64,000 nucleotides of DNA from Mariprofundus sp. KV (GTDB lineage: Bacteria; Pseudomonadota; Zetaproteobacteria; Mariprofundales; Mariprofundaceae): contig NZ_VWNB01000009.1 of assembly GCF_013387475.1 (NCBI RefSeq), forward strand, positions 62,001-126,000, given 5' to 3'. Position numbers and translations under genes: made by a program. This document shows, one piece after another, positions 16,563 to 23,402 of this stretch. A model generated the notes under the pieces. That model ran no database searches, had not been told where the DNA came from, and worked only from the letters and a program-made list of their open reading frames with translations. The first letter of the stretch is position 1, and each line of letters begins with the position of its first letter.

Positions 16563-17501
16563 TTAAATCTTGCTGGCGATATGTAGCCAGAGACCTTCGA
16601 GAAGGCCTGCATCGACGGTGATCAGTTCTTCATAGCTCCAGCGTTGCATGACGGCATCGACAATAGCCAGACCGGCAATGATCAGGTCGGCCCGGCCCGG
16701 TTCGATGGTGCGAATCTGCTGGCGCTGTTCGTGAGTCATGGCCAACAGACGATCACGAAGGGTGATAAAAGCGGCTCTGCTCATGCGGTAGTTGTTGATC
16801 GTCTCTGCATCATAGGGGAAGAGATCAAGTGCAGCTGCGGCCAGCGTGGTCACTGTGCCCGCTGTGCCGACCAGATGCTTTGGAGCGCGATGATCTGGCC
16901 AGTGGGCTTCAACACGCTGCAGATGGTCGTTGGCGGTGGCTTTAAGGGCCTCATAATCATGCTCTGATGGCGGATCGGAGTGCAGATGTGCTTCAACCAG
17001 TCGTACCACACCGAGTTTGCGGCTGATATCATCAATGCGGTTTTGATTGCGGGCGCGGATGAATTCGGTGCTGCCGCCACCGATATCAAAGAGCATCATA
17101 TCCTCTTGCGTCGCATTATTGAGAACCGAACAGGCACCATTGAGTGACATGCGAGCTTCATCGACTCCGCTGATGATCCGGATGTCGATGCCGGTTTCAG
17201 CTTTTACACGTTCAGCGAACGCTTGCCCGTTTTCAGCTTCACGCATGGCGGCGGTTGCAGCGGCAAAGGTGCGCTCGGCTGGAATGTTATGCTTGCTCAA
17301 CAGTCCGGCAAACTCACTGAAGTTTGCCAGAGCGCGATCCATGCCCGCCTCTGAGAGGCGCCCTGTGTGATGCAGCCCTTCACCAAGGCGGGTGATGCGG
17401 TGAGCATAATCGATCCGTTGCCAGGGCAGAGGGCCATCTGATGGTTCGGCAATGAGCAGGCGAAAGGTGTTGGAACCGATATCAATGGAGGCGTAGTTCA
17501 T
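16563..17501 (-). CDS. Ppx/GppA phosphatase family protein (short form)
   Basis: A 312-residue member of the exopolyphosphatase/guanosine-pentaphosphatase family. It contains the ASKHA-fold phosphate loops DIGSNTFRLLIAE (residues 5-17) and MLFDIGGGSTEF (near 135), but stops after the catalytic half and lacks the HD-like C-terminal region of the long form at 48.6-50.2 kb. The start at 17501 is one base after the stop of the gamma-carbonic anhydrase gene. It could cleave polyphosphate or pppGpp; short forms of both kinds are known, so the substrate is left open. Confidence 0.88.
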   Translation of the reverse strand: MNYASIDIGSNTFRLLIAEPSDGPLPWQRIDYAHRITRLGEGLHHTGRLSEAGMDRALANFSEFAGLLSKHNIPAERTFAAATAAMREAENGQAFAERVKAETGIDIRIISGVDEARMSLNGACSVLNNATQEDMMLFDIGGGSTEFIRARNQNRIDDISRKLGVVRLVEAHLHSDPPSEHDYEALKATANDHLQRVEAHWPDHRAPKHLVGTAGTVTTLAAAALDLFPYDAETINNYRMSRAAFITLRDRLLAMTHEQRQQIRTIEPGRADLIIAGLAIVDAVMQRWSYEELITVDAGLLEGLWLHIASKI

Positions 17502-17502
17502 T

Positions 17503-18012
17503 TCAGCTGCCACCGTGATTCTTCGAGACTTCAACATAGTTTCTGGCTGAGCGGTTAAGGAACTCCTTCTCCTCCGGCGTCAGCTTCCTGCGCTCTTTGG
17601 CCGGGCTGCCGGCATAGAGATAACCGCCACGCAGTATTTTGCGTTCGGTGACCAAGGAGCCTGCGGCGAGAAAACAGCCCTCTTCCAGAACGGCCTGATC
17701 CATAATGATCGAACCCATGCCGATCAGGCATCGATCCTGAATCTCACAGCCGTGCAGAATCACACGGTGGCCGACAGTGACATCGTTACCCACGATGCAG
17801 GGTGAGACACCACCACTGGTATGCAGAATCGAGTGATCCTGGATATTGGAGCGCTCACCAATCTCGATATCGTGCACATCACCGCGCAGCACGGCCTGAT
17901 ACCAGATGCTGGAGTCGGCACCGATTTTCACGCGGCCAATCACATCGGCTGATTCGGCGATAAATGCCGATGCATCAATCTCAGGGTTCCAGTGCAGATA
18001 GGGTTTAATCAT
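17503..18012 (-). CDS. Gamma-carbonic-anhydrase-family protein (YrdA/PaaY-like)
   Basis: A 169-residue left-handed beta-helix protein of hexapeptide repeats (VIGRVKIGADSSIW, IGERSNIQDHSILH). Candidate zinc-binding histidines are in QDHSILH and GHRVILHGC, the spacing of the gamma-carbonic anhydrase family. Some family members hydrate CO2; others, such as PaaY and CaiE, have different activities. It starts three bases after the stop of the coiled-coil gene in the argC operon. For an autotrophic iron oxidiser a CO2/bicarbonate role would be sensible, but this is inference. Confidence 0.88.
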   Translation of the reverse strand: MIKPYLHWNPEIDASAFIAESADVIGRVKIGADSSIWYQAVLRGDVHDIEIGERSNIQDHSILHTSGGVSPCIVGNDVTVGHRVILHGCEIQDRCLIGMGSIIMDQAVLEEGCFLAAGSLVTERKILRGGYLYAGSPAKERRKLTPEEKEFLNRSARNYVEVSKNHGGS

Positions 18013-18015
18013 TTA

Positions 18016-18759
18016 TCACTCCTGAGCCGGCTGAATCCTGGCTTGGCTTGAGATCGGGATGCTGAAGCGGTCTGTGTTGCGGTTGGTCAAATCCACGATG
18101 GTGATGATCAGATTCTCTGGTTGCCATGACTCTGCCCAGACCAGAGACCCGGAGACAAACTGCTGGGTTGTCATATCAAATTTGTATTTCTCTCTGCCTT
18201 TCAGGTTGCGAAGTGGTAACTCTTCACCCTCCGGATTCATCACGGAAAAGCTGAGTTCGCCCTTCTGCCAGCGCGGGAAGTTTTGACCTTTAACCAGTAT
18301 CAGGCTGTAGCTGATCTGGTCACTCTGTTTCCAGTAGGCTGCAGGTTTGAGCATGTGCAGCCCCTTCTTTTTACGGGCAGCAAGGACATCATCAAACATA
18401 TCCAGTCGTTTCTGCATGTTTATGTTTTTATGCTCAAGCTGCTTCTGCTGCTGCTTCATGGCCTCAATCTGGGCATCGCGCAGAGAGAGTTGCGCTTCAA
18501 CTTTAGAGTTCTGCTGGCTAAGCAGGCTCTGTTGATGCTGCAGTTCACTGATCTGATGCTGCTGGGAAACAAGCAGCTGTTTATCCAGAGCCAGCATGGT
18601 AATGGTGCCCACAGAGATGATGATAAACAGTAGGGCTGCCGCCAGCAGCAGAACTATTGGATAGAGGCGGAAGCTTAAGGTGCGCTTGCCATTGGATTGC
18701 GTCAGCTTGAAATGAACAGGGGCAGTGAATGCCTCATACAGCGATTTCATCAAAGCCAA
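18016..18759 (-). CDS. Membrane-anchored coiled-coil protein (DUF6776-like)
   Basis: A short cytoplasmic N-terminus is followed by one transmembrane helix (residues about 33-58), then a Gln/Leu-rich coiled coil (about 60-125), then a beta-rich periplasmic domain (about 145-240). The layout resembles the uncharacterised DUF6776 family of proteobacteria. It starts three bases after the argC stop. ATG codons at 18759 and 18750 are alternative starts. It may be a cell-envelope or division-associated scaffold; no activity can be named. Confidence 0.72.
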   Translation of the reverse strand: MALMKSLYEAFTAPVHFKLTQSNGKRTLSFRLYPIVLLLAAALLFIIISVGTITMLALDKQLLVSQQHQISELQHQQSLLSQQNSKVEAQLSLRDAQIEAMKQQQKQLEHKNINMQKRLDMFDDVLAARKKKGLHMLKPAAYWKQSDQISYSLILVKGQNFPRWQKGELSFSVMNPEGEELPLRNLKGREKYKFDMTTQQFVSGSLVWAESWQPENLIITIVDLTNRNTDRFSIPISSQARIQPAQE

Positions 18760-18762
18760 TGA

Positions 18763-19797
18763 TCAGGGCCAGAGTGCGTGGGTGGCCAGACCCGCTGTCT
18801 CGTTAAAACCGAACATCAGATTGGCATTCTGGATCGCCTGACCCGCAGCACCTTTAAGCAGATTGTCGATACAGCTGACAATCACCGCCTCTGTGTCACT
18901 AAGCAGGGCGATACCGATGTCACACCTGTTGCTGCCACTGATGCCTGCCGTGGAGGGCAGCGTTCCCTGCGGAAGCAGTTTAATAAATGGTTCACCAGCA
19001 TAGGCCTGCTGTAGAAGTTCAAACCAGCTTGCAGTGTTGCTGCCGGAGAGATGCAGGGTGCTGAGCATGCCTCTGTTCATCGGCAGGATATGCGGAACAA
19101 ACCGAATCTTTGTTTCACTGCCTGCAAAACCTAGTGCCCACTCTTCCATCTCCCAGGCATGCCTGTGCCTGGGCAGGCCATAGGCTTTAACCGACTCATT
19201 GATTTCACAGTAGAGCAGATCGGTTTTGGCACTGCGGCCGGCACCGGATGTGCCCGATTTGGAATCGATAATGATCGATGAGGTCGTATCGATCACAGCT
19301 GCTTTGAGCAGTGGAATCAGAGGCAACAGTACAGAGGTGGGGTAGCAACCGGGGTTGGCAACCAGTCTGGCAGACGCCACCTGATCACGGGCGTGTTCTG
19401 TCAGTCCGTAAACCGCTTCATCAAAGAGCTCAGGGTGGGGATGATCAGCCCCGTATGCCGCTCTGTAGATATCATGGGTTTTATGCCGGAAGTCAGCCGA
19501 CAGATCGACCACCTTTTTCCCGGCCTCAAGCGCAGTGAACACACTGGCTGCAGCCGCGCCATGCGGCAGGGCGGTAAAGACCAGTTCCACACCATCGGGC
19601 AGTTCTGCATCGGCAGCCTGCAATGTCATGGCTGCAATATCAGCCCCTACACCGGGCAACACCTCACCGGCCAGCTTGCCGGCCTGTGAGTGAGCGCCGA
19701 GATGGGTGACTTCAAAATGGGGGTGGGCATCAATAAGCCGAATAAGTTCAGCACCGGTGTAACCGGTTGCTCCGAGAATGGCGACAGATATCTTCAT
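18763..19797 (-). CDS. argC: N-acetyl-gamma-glutamyl-phosphate reductase
   Basis: Third step of arginine biosynthesis: NADPH-dependent reduction of N-acetylglutamyl phosphate to the semialdehyde. The N-terminal Rossmann motif AILGATGYTGAELIRL and the active-site cysteine motif NPGCYPTS (near residue 150) are present. The 344-residue length is typical. It heads a minus-strand operon with the coiled-coil protein, the gamma-carbonic anhydrase and Ppx/GppA genes. Confidence 0.96.
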   Translation of the reverse strand: MKISVAILGATGYTGAELIRLIDAHPHFEVTHLGAHSQAGKLAGEVLPGVGADIAAMTLQAADAELPDGVELVFTALPHGAAAASVFTALEAGKKVVDLSADFRHKTHDIYRAAYGADHPHPELFDEAVYGLTEHARDQVASARLVANPGCYPTSVLLPLIPLLKAAVIDTTSSIIIDSKSGTSGAGRSAKTDLLYCEINESVKAYGLPRHRHAWEMEEWALGFAGSETKIRFVPHILPMNRGMLSTLHLSGSNTASWFELLQQAYAGEPFIKLLPQGTLPSTAGISGSNRCDIGIALLSDTEAVIVSCIDNLLKGAAGQAIQNANLMFGFNETAGLATHALWP

Positions 19798-19928
19798 AGT
19801 GCAGGCATGCTACGCAATGGTTGCACGCCTTCAAATGATTTTACTCCGCCAGCAGTTTCCTTTAAGCGGTAAATATAAATTCGTGCTGGATTATGAGAGC
19901 GAAATCAGCAGGTTTCCCTCTCTCTTGA

Positions 19929-19957
19929 TTGCACCTGAAACAGGCTTGCGATATCAT
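19929..19957 (+). promoter_or_regulatory. Candidate sigma-70 promoter of the DUF1538 operon
   Basis: TTGCAC (19929-19934) and TATCAT (19952-19957) are separated by 17 bases, close to consensus. It lies 36 bases before the AAAGGGGAG ribosome-binding site at 19981-19989, in the space between the divergent argC and DUF1538 operons. Confidence 0.45.
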
Positions 19958-19992
19958 GGGATAGGCATCAATTAAACCATAAAGGGGAGCGC

Positions 19993-20025
19993 ATGATTCA
20001 GCCGACAGAGCAGGTGACAGTGTGA
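19993..20025 (+). CDS. Ten-codon upstream ORF coupled to the first DUF1538 gene
   Basis: ATG at 19993 follows a strong ribosome-binding site (AAAGGGGAG) and encodes [10 protein letters not shown] before a TGA at 20023-20025. That stop overlaps the GTG start of the first DUF1538 gene by four bases (GTGA). It could be a coupling leader. Alternatively the real DUF1538 start is elsewhere and this ORF is meaningless. The main reason to record it is that the good ribosome-binding site belongs to this ORF, not to the annotated gene. Confidence 0.4.
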   Translation: MIQPTEQVTV

Positions 20026-20759
20026 ATCTCCGTTATCTGGCTCAGCCGTTTCGGCCACTGTTTGAGGCCGCCCGGGATTTGATGCCTATTATCCTGGTCA
20101 TCCTCTTCTTTCAGGAGCTGGTGCTCAAACAGCCGATTCCCAATATGGAAGAGATGTTGATTGGCATGTTGATGGTACTGCTGGGTTTGGCACTGTTTGT
20201 GCGCGGTCTTGAAATTGGCCTCTTTCCGCTCGGTGAATCGATGGCCTTTGCCTTTGCCAAAAAGGGTAATGTCTTCTGGTTGCTGTTGTTTGCCTTCCTG
20301 CTTGGTTTCGGCACCACTGTCGCTGAACCGGCGCTGATCGCGGTAGCCGGCAAAGCGGCTGAGATTGCAGCTCAGGGTGGTGTCATAGAATCTACTCAGG
20401 AGGCGGTGGAGAGCTATGCCGATGGATTGAGGATGACAGTTGCGCTCTCTGTGGGTACAGCCATTGTGCTGGGGGTGTTGCGTATTCTCAAAGGCTGGCC
20501 GCTGCACTTCTGCATTATTGGCGGTTATTTCGTTGTCGTGGCGATGACCTATTTTGCGCCGGATGAGATTATCGGAATCGCTTACGACTCCGGTGGTGTG
20601 ACCACCTCAACCATTACCGTACCGCTGGTGACAGCACTTGGTGTCGGTCTGGCCTCCTCGATTCGAGGCCGCAATCCGATGCTCGATGGTTTTGGTCTGA
20701 TCGCCTTTGCCTCACTGCTACCGATGATTTTTGTCATGCTCTACGGCATTATGATATGA
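20022..20759 (+). CDS. DUF1538 membrane protein, first of pair
   Basis: A 245-residue hydrophobic protein with about six or seven helices. It carries the family signatures [19 protein letters not shown] and [18 protein letters not shown]1538 proteins are uncharacterised, transporter-like membrane proteins often encoded as pairs. It uses GTG at 20022, with ATG at residue 21 as an alternative. Its stop overlaps the next start (ATGA). With the PII-like and CBS proteins downstream it probably forms a regulated transporter; the substrate is unknown. Confidence 0.85.
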   Translation: MNLRYLAQPFRPLFEAARDLMPIILVILFFQELVLKQPIPNMEEMLIGMLMVLLGLALFVRGLEIGLFPLGESMAFAFAKKGNVFWLLLFAFLLGFGTTVAEPALIAVAGKAAEIAAQGGVIESTQEAVESYADGLRMTVALSVGTAIVLGVLRILKGWPLHFCIIGGYFVVVAMTYFAPDEIIGIAYDSGGVTTSTITVPLVTALGVGLASSIRGRNPMLDGFGLIAFASLLPMIFVMLYGIMI

Positions 20760-21562
20760 GCCATCTCGAACTGTTTCAGGAGACCTTACAGTCCACGCTA
20801 CGTGATGTGATTCCGATTGCCCTGGTGCTGATCGGTTTCCAGATGTTCGTCTTGCGCCAGAAGATCGCCCATGCCTGGCGGGTACTGCGTGGTTTTGTCT
20901 ATGTGCTACTGGGGCTGGCGCTGTTTTTGATGGGGTTAGAGGAGGCGATCTTTCCGCTTGGTGAGGTGATGGCAACCCAGCTGACCAATCCTGCTTTTCT
21001 TTATGGCGATCTCTACAAAGATGGTGTTGCCGTGATAGAGACTATTCGCTGGCAGGATTATGGCTGGGTTTACGCCTTCGCTTTCGCTATTGGGCTGGCA
21101 ACCACGCTTGCTGAACCCTCCCTGATTGCAGTGGGCATGAAAGCCCAGCAGGTATCCGGTGGTGCGATCTCGGCATGGGGGCTAAGGCTTGCTGTATCAC
21201 TTGGTGTTGCCATTGGTGTCTCGCTGGGCTGTTTTCGTATTGTCACCGGCACCGATCTCTGGCTCTATATTGTGGTGGCCTATGTGCTGGTGATCCTGCA
21301 GACGATGCGGGCACCTAAAATGATTATTCCACTGGCCTATGATTCCGGTGGTGTTACCACTTCAACTGTAACAGTTCCGTTGCTAGCAGCCCTTGGCCTT
21401 GGGTTGGCGGCAACAATCCCGGGCCGAAGCCCTTTGATTGATGGCTTCGGTCTGATCGCCTTTGCCAGCGTTTTTCCAATCATGAGTGTGATGGGTTATG
21501 CCCAGATTAGTCGCTGGTTGGAAAACAAGAAGAAGAATACAGGAGGAGAAGATGCGCTTTAA
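20756..21562 (+). CDS. DUF1538 membrane protein, second of pair
   Basis: A 268-residue paralogue of the preceding gene with matching signatures ([18 protein letters not shown] and [15 protein letters not shown]) and the same C-terminal [15 protein letters not shown]. It differs by an inserted loop around residues 75-100. The conserved polar Gly/Thr/Ser stretches within helices look like pore or substrate-site elements, as in transporters with internal pseudosymmetry. A heterodimer of the two paralogues is plausible. Its end overlaps the PII-like gene start by 11 bases. Confidence 0.85.
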   Translation: MSHLELFQETLQSTLRDVIPIALVLIGFQMFVLRQKIAHAWRVLRGFVYVLLGLALFLMGLEEAIFPLGEVMATQLTNPAFLYGDLYKDGVAVIETIRWQDYGWVYAFAFAIGLATTLAEPSLIAVGMKAQQVSGGAISAWGLRLAVSLGVAIGVSLGCFRIVTGTDLWLYIVVAYVLVILQTMRAPKMIIPLAYDSGGVTTSTVTVPLLAALGLGLAATIPGRSPLIDGFGLIAFASVFPIMSVMGYAQISRWLENKKKNTGGEDAL

Positions 21563-21902
21563 ACTTTTGATTGCACTCGTCGCGGATGACAAAACAGATG
21601 AGATTATGCGTGTTGCCAGAGAGGCCGGAGCCACGGGAGCCACGGTTGTTGGTGATGCCCGTGGAGAGGGGTTGAATCCGAAAAAAACCTTCTTCGGGCT
21701 GACGCTGGAGTCACAGAGGGATATGCTGCTGTTTCTTGTGGAGGAGCATCTGAGCCGGAAAATTCTCGAACGCATTGCAGAAGAGGCCGGATTTGAAAAA
21801 AACCCCGGTTCGGGCGTAGCATTTCAGGTGGATGTGGAGGATGCTATCGGTATGGGGGGGCAGATCATGTGTCTGCTTGATGAAGTGGAGGATCAGCTAT
21901 GA
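21552..21902 (+). CDS. PII-like signalling protein
   Basis: A 116-residue protein of the PII (GlnB-like) ferredoxin fold. [10 protein letters not shown] forms beta-1, GATGATVVGDARG leads to the T-loop region, and the C-terminal half retains the alpha/beta repeat. The ATG at 21552 follows a perfect AGGAGGAG. The classical T-loop uridylylation tyrosine and the usual PII motif around it are absent, so it is not GlnB/GlnK. PII-like proteins generally bind adenine nucleotides and control a neighbouring transporter, here most likely the DUF1538 pair. Confidence 0.82.
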   Translation: MRFKLLIALVADDKTDEIMRVAREAGATGATVVGDARGEGLNPKKTFFGLTLESQRDMLLFLVEEHLSRKILERIAEEAGFEKNPGSGVAFQVDVEDAIGMGGQIMCLLDEVEDQL

Positions 21903-22306
21903 GTGAGAAATCATTTGTTAGAGTTCGTGATGTGATGAAACAGAACTACGACATTGTTGAGGGCGTGGCAACAGTGCGTCAGGCACTGGAGGTGATGCGC
22001 TACGTTGACACCAAAAGCCTGATTGTAGATAAGCGGCATGAGCATGATGAGTACGGTATCGTGCTGCTCTCAGATATTGCGAAAAAGGTGCTGGCGGCAA
22101 ACAAATCTCCGGACCGGACAAGTATCTATGAGGTGATGACCAAACCTGCCCTCACGATTCATCCTGATATGGATATTCGTTATGCCAGTGCCCTGTTTGG
22201 CCGTTTTGGTATTTCGCGTGCGCCGGTAGTTGATGGTTCGGGAACCATTATCGGCATTGTCAGCCATACCGATATGGTGATGAAAGGCTTGATGAATCTG
22301 CTCTGA
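21899..22306 (+). CDS. CBS-domain-pair protein
   Basis: A 135-residue protein composed of two CBS domains: VRDVMKQNYDIVEGVATVRQ at the start and VMTKPALTIHPDMDIRYAS for the second. CBS pairs bind AMP, ATP or S-adenosylmethionine and gate transporters or enzymes. The start overlaps the PII-like stop by four bases (ATGA), so the four-gene operon is translationally coupled throughout. It is probably an energy-state sensor for the DUF1538 system; this is inference from context. Confidence 0.88.
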   Translation: MSEKSFVRVRDVMKQNYDIVEGVATVRQALEVMRYVDTKSLIVDKRHEHDEYGIVLLSDIAKKVLAANKSPDRTSIYEVMTKPALTIHPDMDIRYASALFGRFGISRAPVVDGSGTIIGIVSHTDMVMKGLMNLL

Positions 22307-22388
22307 TATTCATGATACGATCTGGCTCCATCTTCAAGCAGGCCTGACGATGGTCTCTAAAAATCAGGGATAATGTGAGGGGGTAACG

Positions 22389-22532
22389 ATGCGTTTAATG
22401 ATTGCTTTGATTGTTTCACTATTTATGTTGAGTTCATGTGCAACCATGGAGTCAGCTTGGAATAGCACTGTAACTGCCACCGGCGATGCCTATGACTGGG
22501 TTGTCGGCAACGATGAAGAAGAGACGAAATAA
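22389..22532 (+). CDS. Small lipoprotein, 47 residues
   Basis: ATG at 22389 is preceded by GAGGGGG with good spacing and encodes a lipoprotein signal (MRLMIALIVSLFMLSSC, lipobox LSSC) followed by about 30 mature residues ending in EEETK. It resembles entericidin-type and other very small lipoproteins in size and layout (aromatic/small residues then an acidic tail), but I see no definite family match. It stands alone between the CBS gene and the ElyC-like gene. Probable outer-membrane lipoprotein. Confidence 0.7.
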   Translation: MRLMIALIVSLFMLSSCATMESAWNSTVTATGDAYDWVVGNDEEETK

Positions 22533-22541
22533 ACGTTCAGG

Positions 22542-22570
22542 CTATCCAAATCAGTAACTATCCAAATCAG
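22542..22570 (+). repeat. 13-bp direct repeat (ctatccaaatcag), 16-bp period
   Basis: Two exact copies at 22542-22554 and 22558-22570 lie between the small lipoprotein stop and the ElyC-like start. They could be a regulator site or a simple duplication. Confidence 0.6.
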
Positions 22571-22578
22571 GGTTCTGC

Positions 22579-23349
22579 ATGAGTTTGCTGCTGGGTAAAG
22601 CAGTATCACAACTTCTTCTGCCACCGGGTGGACTGATTCTTCTGGCCCTGCTGGGGCTTGTTTTCTACAGACGTTTTTGGGCGCGGCTGCTTATTTTTCT
22701 GGCCCTGACTCTGTTCTGGCTGCTCTCTACCGAACCTGTTCGCGATGCCCTGCTCAATCCGCTGGAGCAGGCCTATGCACCGCTTCAGTTGGACCAACTT
22801 CCCACAGATGAAAAGCTGGTCATCGTACTGCTTGGCGGAGGCCTTTATGAGAAGGCTCCGGAGTATGGAGGCAGGGATAGCCTTAGCAGCTTTGCCATGA
22901 TGCGCACCCTCTATGCGGCTGATCTGGCATTGAAAAGAGGTCTGGATATCTACCCAACCGGTGGTGCCGTACTCTCTGAGACAACTGAACCCGAAGGGGT
23001 GGTGATGCATCGTTGGCTGAAAAGATTTGGTGTTGCTGAATCAGCCATCCATGTTGAAGCAGCAGCCAGAAACACCTGGGAAAATGCCACAAAAATCAAA
23101 GAGAAAGTTGCAGCGCAGGGCATTTCTGCGGTGGTTCTGGTCACCACCGCATGGCATATGCCACGCTCTGTCTGGTCATTTGAGCGTCAGGGTCTGAAGG
23201 TGATAGCAGCTCCTTGTGACTACAAGGTTGAGAGAGATGCGTACGATCTGCGCAGTTATCTGCCGCGCTGGAATGTCTTCTCTGAAAGCTGCGATGGTCT
23301 GCATGAATATATGGGGCTGCTCTGGTACAGGTTAAAGTCGCTGCTGTAG
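22579..23349 (+). CDS. YdcF/ElyC-family envelope protein (DUF218)
   Basis: A 256-residue protein with two N-terminal membrane helices (about 12-30 and 34-50) and a DUF218 domain (about 80-235) containing VIVLLGGGL, TGGAVLSE, NTWENA and VTTAWHMPRS. This is the architecture of ElyC, an envelope biogenesis factor that affects peptidoglycan and shared lipid-carrier pathways in E. coli. Its upstream ribosome-binding site is weak (AGGGTT). Exact biochemical activity of this family is unknown. Confidence 0.85.
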   Translation: MSLLLGKAVSQLLLPPGGLILLALLGLVFYRRFWARLLIFLALTLFWLLSTEPVRDALLNPLEQAYAPLQLDQLPTDEKLVIVLLGGGLYEKAPEYGGRDSLSSFAMMRTLYAADLALKRGLDIYPTGGAVLSETTEPEGVVMHRWLKRFGVAESAIHVEAAARNTWENATKIKEKVAAQGISAVVLVTTAWHMPRSVWSFERQGLKVIAAPCDYKVERDAYDLRSYLPRWNVFSESCDGLHEYMGLLWYRLKSLL

Positions 23350-23402
23350 GAGATAAACAGTTCTGGTCAACACAGCGTTGTAGGTCTATAAATGGGTATA
23401 AC

